Source: Urophycis tenuis (lineage: Eukaryota; Chordata; Actinopteri; Gadiformes; Phycidae). From it: DNA of 64,000 nucleotides. Shown here one piece after another: positions 50,345 to 61,915 of the stretch. A program made the position numbers and the translations under genes. The notes under the pieces are model-generated. The model worked only from the letters and a program-made list of their open reading frames with translations, had not been told where the DNA came from and searched no databases. The stretch is from contig JAXIVH010000126.1 in NCBI GenBank assembly GCA_036785325.1, positions 411,286 to 475,285 on the forward strand, written 5' to 3'. The first letter of the stretch is position 1; every line of letters starts with the position of its first letter.

Positions 50345-50590
50345 TTTCAAGTTTCAAGTCCTTTATTGTAAAATGTGCAGCATCACTTATAGTCATACTG
50401 GACAATGAAATGTATTGGACGAGGCCCGTTCCAACATGGAAGGAAAATCAAAACAGTTAAATAAAATACAATAAGCACAGTATAAAAGTAAAATCAGGGC
50501 AAATTAAGGGCAGCTCTATTGTGCCATATAGCTGCCCTTACATCGGTTGATTAACTTGAGGTTCCCTATACCCTTCTGATGAAAAAAACC
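50345..50590 (-). mobile_element. LINE 3' end fragment
   Basis: Minus-strand ACATTTTACAATAAAGGACT followed by short TGAAACT repeats resembles the 3' terminus of an L2-group LINE. No open frame. Confidence 0.45.
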
Positions 50591-51535
50591 CGAATGAAGT
50601 GCCATCTAGGGCATAGTTTTAGTTGGGACGCTAGGGACATGTCCCTACCTATATCAAAAAGCGGTGAATTGTCTCTCGTAGGCTACCAATCGCAATCAAG
50701 CTGAAGGTGTATTTATAGAGGCATGGTGTTAAAATGAACGAATGAATATCTGTCCTCTTACAAAGCCACACGACAGATCTGCCAAATAGGAAATTTGTTA
50801 TCTCCAACAATTGGATCTCCAGTAGCCGATTAAATTATCAAATGATCATAGTCCTCTCGTCCCCGACCGACTGCCTGTCAGTGTCCCCAGCAGGGCAGTC
50901 TAGCCAGTCTAGAGCAAACATTACTTTGCGTGCGCGCGCAAATCCGTGCGCAAAGATATGATTTCGAGCCCTGCACGCGCGCAGTGTTTCTCTGCTCGCG
51001 AGTGCGATCGTGTTGCCTGAGGAGAACGTCGTGGGGTGAGCGCGCGCACAGGGAAGCAGCACAACACTGACGTCAGCGTGCAGTGCTGTTTTCTCTGGTG
51101 CTCGCAGTGTTTTTCTATGCGCTCGGTTGTTTGTTCTCCTCGCTCCAAGGTTTTCCTTTTAGCATTAAGTGGGCGGAGCTAGGCATGGCCATTGCGTCAC
51201 TGAATGTGAATGGTTACATGATGCCGGACACGTCCCAACACCTTGAAGTGCAATGATTTCTCGGGTAACATCAAGCAAGCACATAACCAAGAGTCTCCTC
51301 AGGAGCTGGCATCTCAGAACATGCTTCGGAGAACAATAATGCACAGTCTTACACCTACGGCAGTTTGCAGTTATTAAAACACATTAATTTTATTAATAAA
51401 AGCTGGATCATCAGGCGCAATGAACCATAATCAGCCTTGCATTTTAGCAGTAGGCCTATTTGATTATATAGAATAGCAACCGACCAGAATAAACGTTATT
51501 GAAACGTTATTGAAATTGAAATTTACAGGGTGATT
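50591..51535. other. Unassigned stretch with a CpG-rich core
   Basis: About 50930-51160 is rich in CG and GCGC and lies in an otherwise AT-rich region. It could be a promoter or a transposon part. No coding domain recognised. Confidence 0.3.
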
Positions 51536-51770
51536 CCATAATTTTTTTCCTCTGCTTGATCTAAAAAAAAACAATTGTTATTGACTACCACAATTGTTTT
51601 TCTGGATTTCTTTTAGTGTTTCTTAAAGCCAGAAAGTTGCCATTTTAAATGACTTGAAAAATGGCAACTTTTTGGCATCAATGACTTGATGTCTGTGATC
51701 TGCTTTTTTTCTACAAAATTAAACAACTTAATGAACATCCTCCAAGGCTGGTGATTCCATCATTTCTGCC
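51530..51770. repeat. Interspersed-repeat-like segment with hairpins
   Basis: AAAGTTGCCATTTT at 51633-51646 pairs perfectly with 51658-51671, and AACAATTGT blocks nearby are also palindromic. The segment begins GGTGATTCCATAATTTT and resembles a dispersed fish repeat; family not determined. Confidence 0.35.
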
Positions 51771-52640
51771 AGGGGTTGTCAAACAGTCTACTGCCAGGTA
51801 CCCCACTATAGGTACACCTTCGTACCTCTGGATCACTTCATGTACAAAGCACTGGGATTCTCCCATCATGTTATGCACCTTGGACCACACCCAATGGGGA
51901 TGGGCGACACAGGTTGACTGGATGGGGTGCAGTTTGAGGAGTGGGGAGGTCTGGTAAGTGGTTATGGAGTGCAGTTTGGGTGGTAGTGGTGGGGGGGGGG
52001 GGGGTCTGGTAACTGGAGAAGGTGGTGTGCTGGTTGGGGTTTTGCTTCTCCATCCATTGAGGGTGAGCATGCTGATGGCTGCCGTACTTGACGGACAAGG
52101 GAAGGTCATTTCAAGTGTGTAGGAAGTTCATGTTGTCCGTAGCGACGAGGTGCCGGCCCGTAGCTGTCAGGTGGAGGGGGCCGGGCGTCACAGCACCACA
52201 GAGGTCTTCAGGAGGACTTCTGGGGGGCAGGAGGACAGCGTCTGGTGACAGGCTGTGGACGAGGACAAGGTTTATCATTCAAATGAACGGCGGATTCAGA
52301 GAGTTACCTTTTTAAGATTGGTGTTTTCAGGGTGATAAGACACTCACTGTTAACTGACAACTTGCCCTAAAAGTGAACACTGTTTTGAGCTTGGAGTCCC
52401 CTTTGGATACGAGGATGGTCCCAGAAGTAGAACTCCTCCTTCATGTTGGACCATGTTGGCCATACCGTCCTGGTCGTTCTCTCAGAGCAGCTCCAGAATG
52501 TCCACCTCTGCCATCGCCATGTCTGTGTACCTGATGATCGGTTGGTTTGAGGTTCATCGATTGTTTACGTATGATATGGATTGGCATATTGATTGTAGAT
52601 TGGAATTTGTATGGTAAAATATGACATGTTGTTAGTCGAA
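51771..52640. other. Unassigned stretch
   Basis: No recognisable gene. A G14 run is at 51991-52004. Open frames here depend on proline codons from low-complexity sequence. Confidence 0.35.
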
Positions 52641-52816
52641 GCTAATGGTTGGCACTGTAACATTGACCTTGATCTCTGATGTGATACCTTCCAGCAGTGG
52701 TGTAGTCTAGTTTTTTGCAGTGGGTATACTGTCTATACGCTAACTCACCCGTCCCAGAACAACACGTTTTACAACAACAACCATCTTGGAGCAACACCTC
52801 ATAAGCACCATCCCGA

Positions 52817-53049
52817 CCTTGTGGCTGCTGCTGCCTCCTAACATGTTGGTAACATACCCAGTCTCTGAGAATGCTCTTAACAAGCTGTATACTGTGTAAG
52901 CTATGCATTAGTGAATGTGATTCAGATTCAGATGTTTATTTATGCATAAAAAACATCTGAATCACATTCAGTAATGCATGGCCTACAGAGAGCATTCTGA
53001 AAGACTGGGTATGTTATCAACATGTTAGGAGGCAGCATCAGCCACAAGG
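52817..53049. repeat. Large imperfect inverted repeat made of LINE sequence
   Basis: Arms of about 100-120 bp meet around 52938-52950. Shared blocks include CTGCCTCCTAACATGTTG, AACATACCCAGTCT and ATTCAGATGTTT, each with its complement in the other arm. The arms differ by substitutions and small indels, so the event is not recent. The right arm continues into a LINE relic. Confidence 0.85.
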
Positions 53050-53300
53050 ATGCAATGAGACTGGAGAAATCAATTAGGAAAGCTAGCTCTGTGATTGGTT
53101 GGACACACTCGGAGGTGGTGGAAAAATGCACACTAAAGATGTTAGAGGTTATTCTGAACAACTTCATAACACCATGATGGGCTAAAGAAACAGCAGCCCC
53201 TCTCTCCTCACTGCAGGACAGAGATACTGAACATTCTTTATACCTACAGCCATCAGGCTTTCTAATTCTTCTGCAAATGGTAGATGAGCTGACAGACAAA
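52980..53300 (+). pseudogene. LINE RT 3' fragment
   Basis: Plus-strand reading with frame changes gives MLGGSISHKDAMRLEKSIRK and ASSVIGWTHSEVVEKCTLK, matching the segment after the RT domain in L2/CR1/Rex1-group elements (compare LNKLVRKASSVVG in the LINE at 20.5 kb). Stops are present; only the tail of the protein remains. Confidence 0.65.
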
Positions 53301-53565
53301 TGAAGTCCCCTTGTTTAGTTTTTTTGTACATCTCGTATAATATATGTTTTTCTTTTTTTTTAATCAAAGGCAATATGGTGTAAAGAAGTTGTTTTTGATA
53401 AGGAACTTCTATTACATTAGAAGAACATAAAGCATGTTTGTAGTTGTACATTGAGAACAACAATTTGACAAGCTAGGATGTAAAATCCCTCATGTTGTCA
53501 TGGTATCAATAATATGTGTAAAGGAGAATGTGCTAAAAATACAAACAAAACCTCAGCCGTGTCAT

Positions 53566-53751
53566 TTAAAGAGTGACAGTATACCCTGGGTTGATAAGGG
53601 AATAACGCTCATGGTCAATCTCCACAATGCACTCGCGATGGGTTGGAGCAATCGCTGCGATACCAACTCCAGCCGCGATGGCCACTCCTGCAGTCGCCCC
53701 GACGATGGCAGGTATGATGGGCATGATGGGCGATGGCCTACGGTGACTCAC
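53566..53751 (-). pseudogene. Fragment resembling the N-terminal part of fish actinoporin-like proteins
   Basis: Minus-strand frame with an Ala/Gly-rich stretch (VGATAGVAIAAGVGIAAIAP) followed by HRECIVEIDHERYSLINP. From memory, this arrangement resembles the beginning of actinoporin-like pore-forming proteins found in fish. There is no ATG at the expected start (GTG at 53749-53751). The frame shifts right after SLINP, and nothing further of the domain is recognisable nearby. It is therefore a broken or partial copy. The family call is tentative; an unrelated small protein is possible. Confidence 0.25.
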
Positions 53752-54297
53752 TACCAGAGGTTTTTTTTACTATAGCAATACACAAGAGTATAGTCAGATG
53801 TATTAGTGCTGTTCATTCATGGCATCATGTTATGTTAGTTATTCTATAAAGGGGATTTGAGTCCATAGTTGTATTATATTTGAAGTATGTTTGTCCCTGT
53901 ATTCCAATTCTTAGTTTCTTTGTATGAAGTATACTTAATGCAAAAGTATTAAGAATATGATGACCTGATTTCTCAAATATAAAAGACTTAGGCTTTGTTT
54001 CGGTGGTCAAAAGGTTCTGCTGTATCAGTAAAGATTTTGCCAACATACTGGTTCTGCATGCTGAGCGCCTTCCCTTACTTTAAAATAGCATTGTGTAAGA
54101 TTGAGCCCCCCCTAGTAAGTAGGCAGGACACTTTCAAAAAAGTAAGCTCTGCTGTCTGTTACAAGATTACAAGATTACAATTACAAGATGGCACTAGTTT
54201 TTGTTCCGTCTCTTCGTTCATTGTACATACTATCGTCCCAGTGTCTATTATGGCGCACAACGCGACTGGGCCTTCCGTAACCACAAGTACAGTACAG
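53752..54297. other. Unassigned stretch
   Basis: No gene recognised. A short threefold ATTACAAG repeat lies at about 54161-54186. Confidence 0.35.
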
Positions 54298-54980
54298 CAG
54301 GGCTGTAGTACTCGATTCCGGTCTTGGACTTGAGTCTGGATTCAAGACGTTTTTTCTATGGTCTCGGACTCGCTGGTATTTTGGACTTGTCTCGGTCTCT
54401 GCCACTGGTCTTGCCAAATATGGCTTTTGGTCTCGACCGAGTCTAGGTGTCTTTATGATGTTTAGAAGAACACTGGCCACTTGATAACCAATCACACACT
54501 AGTTTATCTTCACACATCCTGCATCTGCGTGCCCTGCTAACCTAACGTTATTGTCACTCAGTTTCATTGATTCACACACTGACAAACGAAGACGGCCGCC
54601 AATTCTGCCATAATAAAATTTGGTTGTATAAATCGCATGGGATTTCTCAGCACTGCGTTAAAAAAGAAAGAGTGCAGACTGCAAATTCTGCTAAACGACC
54701 ATTTCAGAAACCTGTGGGACAACGTCAAACTTCATAAGACACCTGCAGAGGCATCATACATCGCGGTAAATTAACTTCAGAGCTAGGAGGTGCTTAACCT
54801 TATCCATGTTTTAGCGTTAACATTAGCTAACATAGCGGAAGATAAAGGTAATGTGTTCTTGGACATATGAAATACATAATATATATTTCATGCTAACAAC
54901 TTGTCTGGTCTCTGGTCTCGACTAGTCCTGGTCTTGGACTTGTCTTGGACTCGACAAAGGTGGTCTTGACTACAGATGTG
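54298..54980 (+). mobile_element. hAT-type element relic with BED zinc-finger remnant
   Basis: The left end CAGGGCTGTAGTACTCG and the right end (reverse complement CTGTAGTCAAGACC) bracket GGTCTTGGACTTG-rich subterminal repeats, as in a known group of fish elements. Inside, a + strand frame reads KRKSADCKFC, a stop, then TISETCGTTSNFIRHLQRHH. This has the C-x2-C and H-x4-H pattern of a BED finger, as in hAT transposases. The rest of the transposase is missing. No clear target duplication. Confidence 0.65.
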
Positions 54981-56300
54981 CCATGTCACCACAGACACGG
55001 CAGGAAGTGAACCAAACTCAGGAGGCTGGCTGTGTAACGGCAGGTGAGTCTGATTGTCTCCAATACTCCCTCCAGCATACAGAGGACCCACTCCAGTGCA
55101 CCCCCCTCCATACCTGCAGACTCGCTTGACCCCGACGGGCTGATTTAGTTAGACGCACTTGTTCTCAGATCATCCTAAACGTCTGCTAGGGAGTAAGCAG
55201 CAGCAGCTGCTGTTACCTGGAGCATGTCATCTTTTCCAGGATCCATCGACTTCCTCTTGGTCAGATGCTCCCTTTGATGCTCATTGATGACATCCTGTAT
55301 GTTCGTAGCAGTCCATCTGCTTACATGCTTACTAAAGGCCCTTAAACACGCTGGATTAATCAGAATCAGACCAGTTCCTTCTAAACATAACCAACATTTC
55401 TGCACTTGTGTTTTCTAGCTTCCTTCCCTATTTTTTCAGTTCAACATAAATCATTAATCAATCAATAGTCTACAGGACCCTCACCCACACTGGGATGAGT
55501 GGCATGGAAATCGGCCAGTGGTAAGCATACTGCAGGTCTTTCACCTCAGTATATCATACATCAAACTTCTGGCTGGACAGTGCTGTTGGGGGTAAAGCTA
55601 TTCTTTTACACCAAAATCTCAAAATCTCATCAGCTTGGTCTGAAGCAAGAGTTACATGCACTGTACACCTTTCAGATCCATCTCCACGGAACCTAAAGGT
55701 CATCAGACTTGACGATCACGTTAACTTCTGTGATCACATCTGTCTCTACAACTAGTGATGCTGGGTCACTTCATGGCAAAGCACTCCACACTTGGTTGGC
55801 AAAACCGTAGAATATCCAATTTTCTTTCCTAATTCAGTAATTATGATCGCTCAATCACTGGTAGATACAATGAGTGTGGAGGATCTATAGAGGGTGTAGC
55901 TATGGTATCTGCTCTCCCCAGTGTATCTTCACCATTACTGCTCACTAGGTGGAGGAGGTGCTGTCTGTGTGGATGGTAGAGGTTCTACAGGGTGTTTCGT
56001 TATGAGACCTCACATGACCCAATAATGTGAAAAAGGTTTTTTACATTCTAGTCATAGCATTTTCCAATGATTCCATCATGTAGTGGTTACTTTATTCATA
56101 ATTTGTAATAACCTTCCTGATAATGCAGTCTAGCCCCATGGCCAACCCCTTGACTCTGACAGTCAACTCTACAACTCTACATTGTTCAATGTTTTGAACA
56201 ATGTAAAAAAGGTATCAGGTTCTTCATCATTAAACTTAGGTAGGGAATGTTAATGATTAACTATATGACACCCTGAACCAGATGACCTGCTGTTAGGGGA
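54981..56300. other. Unassigned stretch
   Basis: No conserved coding domain recognised. Reading near 55.2-55.7 kb resembles degraded LINE tail sequence only weakly, so it is not called. Confidence 0.3.
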
Positions 56301-56476
56301 CTTGTATTGAGTCGATGACACAACAACACACACACTTGTATTGAGTCGATGACACAACAATACACACTTGTATTGAGTCGATGACACAACAACACACACA
56401 CTTGTATTGAGTCGATGACACAACAACACACACACTTGTATTGAGTCGATGACACAACAACACACACTTGTATTGC
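56301..56476. repeat. 32/34-bp tandem repeat, five copies
   Basis: Copies of CTTGTATTGAGTCGATGACA plus a CA-rich linker begin at 56301, 56335, 56367, 56401 and 56435, with a partial copy at 56467. Period changes come from CA-unit number in the linker. Confidence 0.95.
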
Positions 56477-56566
56477 CTATATAGTTTTATATTATAGCCA
56501 ACTGTAAAGTCTGATGGATTTTTTTAAGAGACATTGAATATATTTAGTTAATTCAGACAGGCGGCA

Positions 56567-56578
56567 ACACACACGCAC

Positions 56579-56651
<73 letters not shown>
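56567..56651. repeat. (AC)n microsatellite
   Basis: About 85 bp of AC dinucleotides with two early CG interruptions, immediately before duplicated segment copy 2. Confidence 0.95.
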
Positions 56652-56653
<2 letters not shown>

Positions 56654-57760
56654 ATTTCCACAATGATGAATTCAGTTTGCCATCAAATATTCCCCCTTTT
56701 TTGGCTTCCTCACCAATTGCTCAGTGAGAGCAGATTGGACAATGTTTCACACATATTTCCACAAGTGCCACATAATATATCAAGTGCCCTTGACATATTG
56801 ATAAAAAACGCATTGAATTTCGCCATCAGCGATCTAATAGTGTGAAATATTGTCCAATGTCCAGTCTATAGACCAAGACTAATCTGAAAGAAATTTGTCC
56901 TATTTCAAGAAGCAAGAGAGTATCGTCAAGCTAAAATCACTACGGTGTGCTTCTATCTAAACCCGGGGTGTCAAACTCACTTTAGTTCAGGGGCCACCTC
57001 GAGCCCAAGGTCAGCCACCTCCAGCCCAAGGTCAGCCACCTCCAGCCCAAGGTCAGCCACCTCCAGCCCAAGGTCAGCCACCTCCAGTCCAAGGTCAGCC
57101 ACCTCCAGCCCAAGGTCAAGTTTGGCTGCAATAATGACAACCCCAGATTTTTCTTTTTGTTTAGTGCAGGAAAGTACATTCTGAAAATTCACATTTAGTT
57201 CATATCTTTTTACAAAACGCTATGAACCTGAGATTTCTTAAGCTAAATAAATACAATTTCAACAATATGCCTTAGTTTATCATTTGCACGTGTGCCTTAC
57301 AACTTACACAGTGTATCTACAGTATAAACATCCTTCTCTAAAAAATGTTCATGAACGGCCTGCAGAGCAAAACGTCACAGGAAAAAGCTGCATACATGAA
57401 CAACTTTCCTAAACATATAGATCCAGAGAGCATAGTGAACTGATTGCGGGAGCCTGGTTTGCCCTACCATTTTGGCAAGTTGCATATAAATGGTATGAAC
57501 AAGGAAGCGGAAGACCCACTCGTAGAACTGCTGTCGAGACCACGACTGGAGGTCAAGTTGATAGACCAGTCACTCTTTTGGAAGGTACCCTGGCTGCAGC
57601 CATCCAGCATCTTGAATTGGTTCTCCAATGAAAAATCTCTAAACATAGTGAAGTGTAAATGAAGCAGTCACACGGGCCGGATTGGACCCTTTGGTGGGCG
57701 GGTTCCGGTCCAGGCGTACGTTTGACACCCCTGATCCAATCCTTTACCCTTAAGGCTTAT
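56654..57760. repeat. Diverged duplicated segment, copy 2, split by a MITE
   Basis: Matches 47078-47345 in several blocks, including ATCAGCGATCTAATAGTGT. A hAT-type MITE (56963-57733) interrupts it just after TTCTATCTAAAC; the homologous sequence resumes with CCAATCCTTTACCCTT. Confidence 0.75.
56963..57733. mobile_element. hAT-type MITE containing a 21-bp tandem array
   Basis: Ends CCGGGGTGTCAAAC and (reverse complement) CAGGGGTGTCAAAC. Flanks ATCTAAAC and ATCCAATC match at 6 of 8 positions, a decayed 8-bp duplication. It belongs to the same family as 43133-43455. A 21-bp unit, CAGCCACCTCCAGCCCAAGG plus T, is repeated about six times at 56995-57117. No transposase. Confidence 0.82.
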
Positions 57761-59003
57761 TGTTATAGCAACGAGCGAATTATAAAAGAATCAAGCTGTT
57801 GAGAACTCTAGCCTTACTCATGGCATGGCGATGCATCTCATACACAGGAACACAGTTTATTGCACGTCTAGTCCTATGATTTGAGAGACAACCTGGTTGC
57901 TCCAAACAGCAGCCAGGGCTGACGTCACTGTAACCCACTTGGAGGCATGCAGGCACGCTGCTTGAGATTCTGATGCTGCAGGAACAACATGGATGTCAGG
58001 TGGTAGCCGTGTCCATGTCAATCATCATGGCCACTACAGGGAATGTTACATTAACTCTCAAGCTCAACTTATACATTCATTGAACAATGATTATGAAAAT
58101 AAAACACACATCTCTGGCCAGAAGTGTCAAAATGCATTTTAAGGTGGAACCTATCTTAAAATGTACTAATGTCCTCCATTTTGTTTTGAAGCAAAACGTT
58201 GATATGGAGCGTTGTACCAGCAAACACTCACATGGGTCAGTGCGTTTAAGTTGGAGATCACCATAAGTTAAAAAGTTTACAATTTTTGGTTAAATCATGA
58301 GACCTCAGCTAATAAACAGCTGAGCTAAGCTCTGTCCATGTGAAACTCAATTTTAATATGAAACAAGAACATTGAGTTGATATTCTTCATCACACAACCT
58401 TAAATCAATAATGAATAACTACAGAGACATAATAAAAAATGCATATGGTTGCTGAAAAGGTTGGTGTGGTTAGTGAATGATCAGTGTAGGATTTGAACAT
58501 TAGAATGATTCATGGGATTTTTTGTTTGAGATTCTCCTCCATTATGAGACAACTGAAGAGATTTAGTAGGCAACCCTTTAATCCTAAATGTACATATATC
58601 ATATATAATGTCATAAATATACCATGACCGTGGAAAACTGAAACTCTGAGGCAGTTTCCAACACAACAATTCCCAATAATTACTAATAATTTCACGATTA
58701 ATCAAAAAATAATTCCATAAAAAAAAATATTGTCATTAACATAATAACCTATATACATAACTACCTATATACCAGTGTCCTTCCAAATGGGGGCGGTCGT
58801 TGCAAGGTGACGTGGTGATGTACAAGACAAATTTGGGGCAAACAAGACGACATGGTAGCGTTTCAAATAATAATACAGGCACCAGACCAGACTTCTGAAA
58901 TGCAAAATCAGACATTTGCAGTTTGGCGGTCCATATATCAACAAAATATCTTATATCTTATTTCTGAAATAAAACCAAAAAGGGGACATATTCACATTTC
59001 GTC
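57761..59003. other. Unassigned stretch
   Basis: No gene or transposon terminus recognised; mostly AT-rich single-copy-looking sequence. Confidence 0.35.

Positions 59004-59067
<64 letters not shown>
59004..59067. repeat. (ATT)n microsatellite
   Basis: About 21 uninterrupted trinucleotide units. Confidence 0.97.
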
Positions 59068-59825
59068 GCAAATGTATGGGTGTATTATTATTCATTATTA
59101 ATTAATGGTCTTTATTTTATCAACAAAGTCTTGCCATTACAACATAAGTGTGGTAGTTGCTGTTACAACTTTCCATATTAATAACATAAACAATGTATTA
59201 TTGCAGTAAAGGATTGGGCTGAAGCCTTCATGCCCAATGGTTTACTATTGTTTTAAGCTTCGGTAAAGCAGCCAAAAAATGTCATTTAAGTAGGCCTATC
59301 TCCTCGAAATGGGGAATCGTTCTATATTCCATTGATAGTCTATGTTTATGACCGGTCTTGCCCACTTCATTAGATAGACCCCCGACCCACATATCAGATA
59401 GACTGAGACTATTATTATTATAAATACTAAGTGTATTGAAAGTAATGTTAATGAGCAATCTAGAACCGTTTGGTTTAAAAAATAAAAAGAAGAAAAAAAG
59501 GAAAATATATATATTTTCTAATTATTAGCCTATTAATTGATTTGTTTTACTTTTCCGCGGACGGCTCCAACCGGGCCCACCAGAAACAACGAATTTCCAC
59601 GGAAAACGGGTCAATGAGCACCGCAGTGTGAAGTGATGGATTGTAATAAACTGTAGTCATGTTTTACAGCACGTCAAGCCGTCCCACAGAGGAGCGTCGA
59701 AACTCGCCTGACATTCCCGACAACGAGGGCCTATCAATTGTAATCAATTGCAAGAATATGAAATTAAATAATGACTCATTTATTCCTAAATCGTCTACAG
59801 GCTACCTACCTCACAAGCAAAGAAA

Positions 59826-59970
59826 TTAAAGATAAGATAAGATAAAATAAAACTTTATTGATGCCATGGGGGATCATTCACATGTTGCAGATTCCAAATT
59901 TACAAGATTACAGTGCGCAACCATATAGGGCAGAGATAGAGCAAATATAAAAGACACGAGTAAATATTAT
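59826..59970 (-). mobile_element. LINE 3' end with (TTATC)n tail
   Basis: Plus strand GATAAGATAAGATAAAATAA followed by AACTTTATTGATGCCATGGG is the reverse complement of a LINE terminus. Its tail is the same type as that ending the LINE at 21097, suggesting one family. Confidence 0.55.
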
Positions 59971-60958
59971 CAGGCCAATCATCTTTACTGGAAAAACAAA
60001 AAGAATGAGACAGCTGAGCGCCGTGAAGGAAGACCTGAACTTCACCCAACATGTGTGCACGGTTCACGTCCTAAACACGGCTCACGTCCTACAGGCTACA
60101 CGGTTCACGTCCTCCACACGACCATTTCAGAAGGTGTCCAGCTGAGGTCGCTGTTGAGCAGCGCAGCGCGTCGTGGGACCTGCGGAAGGAACCAAAAGCA
60201 TGGGGAAATCTCTCCCAGGTCTTCATTGTGCTAAAATTAGGTGAAGGGAAAGGACTGAATGAAACCTTTACGCGTGTGTCTAACCACCCGTTAGTCCACA
60301 CAACCTTCAGCGTAAGCATTCGTTTTTATAACTTGTTTCATTGTTTAGAATGAAGGTGGGCTTACTCCTTTTTCTTTTTCCCCAGTCAGTCTCCGTGTCT
60401 GCCTGTCTGTCCCCATGCCGGCCTGTCTGTCCCTACGTGTACAGAGCCGTCAGGTAACAGGCCCAGTACTGAGGACTGAGGTGGATATCGTGGAAGCAGG
60501 CTACGTGTTGCCAGATGCTCACTGTAGGCCTACAGTAGATAGAGCTTCTGGAAATTATGGAATGAATCCTTTCGTTTTGGTAGACACAATCACCAACATC
60601 TTTTTCTGGCATTTGTTGGGCTAATGATCTCAGTTCAATCATGAACTTGTTCCAAAATGCTCCAGTGTTTCTGTTGAATTGGTCACGGCTGAGCAGACCG
60701 ACTGACTCCTCTCGTCGGTGTTGTTGTCGCTCGTGGTATTTGGCGTCAAAAGTTGTTAGCAGCGGCGGAGCCTCGTGATCGATAGATGAGGTGATAATGA
60801 TGTAATAACCCATCAGGAGGACGCGCGTTATTTACGCTCCCTCTGCTGCGGCTCACCAGGGTCACGTGGCCTCACTGCGGCTGTTAACCAGGGTCACGTG
60901 GCCTCACCGTGGCCTGAAATCAGTCTACTTCAAGCCGACAGAGATGACGGATTATAAG
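59971..60958. other. Unassigned stretch with duplicated E-boxes
   Basis: No gene recognised. At its end a 32-bp unit carrying GTCACGTGGCC is present twice (CACGTG at 60863-60868 and 60895-60900). A GTTCACGTCCT motif recurs near 60063-60115. Confidence 0.4.
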
Positions 60959-61907
60959 CAGTGTTTCCCACACATTGACGAGACTGTGGCGCACCGCCAT
61001 AGTCTAATTTCGGCCGCCATAGTCTAATTTCAATATCCTCCCGGACCAGAGCTAGTGAGCAGAGCTGAGCGGTGCGAACATTCCGCTTCTCTCTCAGAGG
61101 GCTGTTCTCTCGGCCGCTCCTCGCTCTAAATCGCGTCCGGCCGCTCCGATCATTTTCGCTCCCTGCTCCACTTTAAAGTCATGCCGCTCCACTGAAATCG
61201 CTCCACGCATTTATTTTAAAAGATAGACAAGTGCAACAAGAAGACACATTTGGGCATGCCTCAGACTCGTGGTGTGAGCGGTATCGGAGCGACACCGGAG
61301 CGGAACAGAGCGGCCGCTCCGGCGTCTAAATAACAAACGCTCCACGCTGCAGCAACATTCCATCCGCTCCTCGCTCGCTCGCGCTCCGCTCCGCTCACTA
61401 ACTCTGGCCCGGACTCATTTCAACTAGGCAAATAGACTTCACTAGCAGCTCAATAATAAGCCTACACAGGTGGACTGCAGCGTTTAATAAAAGGGGAAAT
61501 CCTCGCGACTGGTTTGGCTCCTCAACGTTCGGTTTCCCCCCGTCGCCATGGCAAAGCGTCGTCGCGACCCCCCCCCCCCCCCCCCCCCCAGCTGCGCGCT
61601 TGACAGTTCACTAGTAGTATAAAGGCTCAGCACTGTGTTTTAGTCATTTTTGTATAAATGCTTTCTGAAAACTCCTCAACCCCATATAGCATGACACATT
61701 GTGTCATCAACATTCATATCAGTACCAACAGTTTGTAAGTAATTTGTCAGTAATTGATATGTCATAAATTGGTTCTCAAAATTCACCAGATTGATGCATT
61801 TCAATGAAATGTACTAATTTTTTCTCCCGGGGGGGCATGCCCCCGGACCCCCCTAGAGGATCGCGAGCCCCCCACCATAGTCTACAAAAATCCTGTGGGA
61901 AACACTG
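60959..61907. mobile_element. hAT-type element (outer) with perfect target duplication
   Basis: Termini CAGTGTTTCCCACA (60959) and its complement (TGTGGGAAACACTG, ending 61907) are flanked by the perfect 8-bp duplication ATTATAAG at 60951-60958 and 61908-61915. Noncoding. It contains a nested element at 61047-61406 and a C22 run at 61568-61589. Confidence 0.93.
61047..61406. mobile_element. Nested hAT-type MITE with dense GAGCGG motifs
   Basis: Ends CAGAGCTAGTGAGC and (reverse complement) CAGAGTTAGTGAGC, flanked by TCCCGGAC (61039-61046) and GCCCGGAC (61407-61414), 7 of 8 identical. The 360-bp interior is full of GAGCGG/CCGCTCC motifs in opposite orientations toward the two ends, as expected for subterminal transposase-binding repeats. 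It lies wholly inside the outer element. Confidence 0.85.
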
Positions 61908-61915
61908 ATTATAAG

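Noticed and set aside
56250..56467. Repetitive frames over the 32/34-bp tandem repeat
   Set aside because: Explained entirely by the repeat unit.
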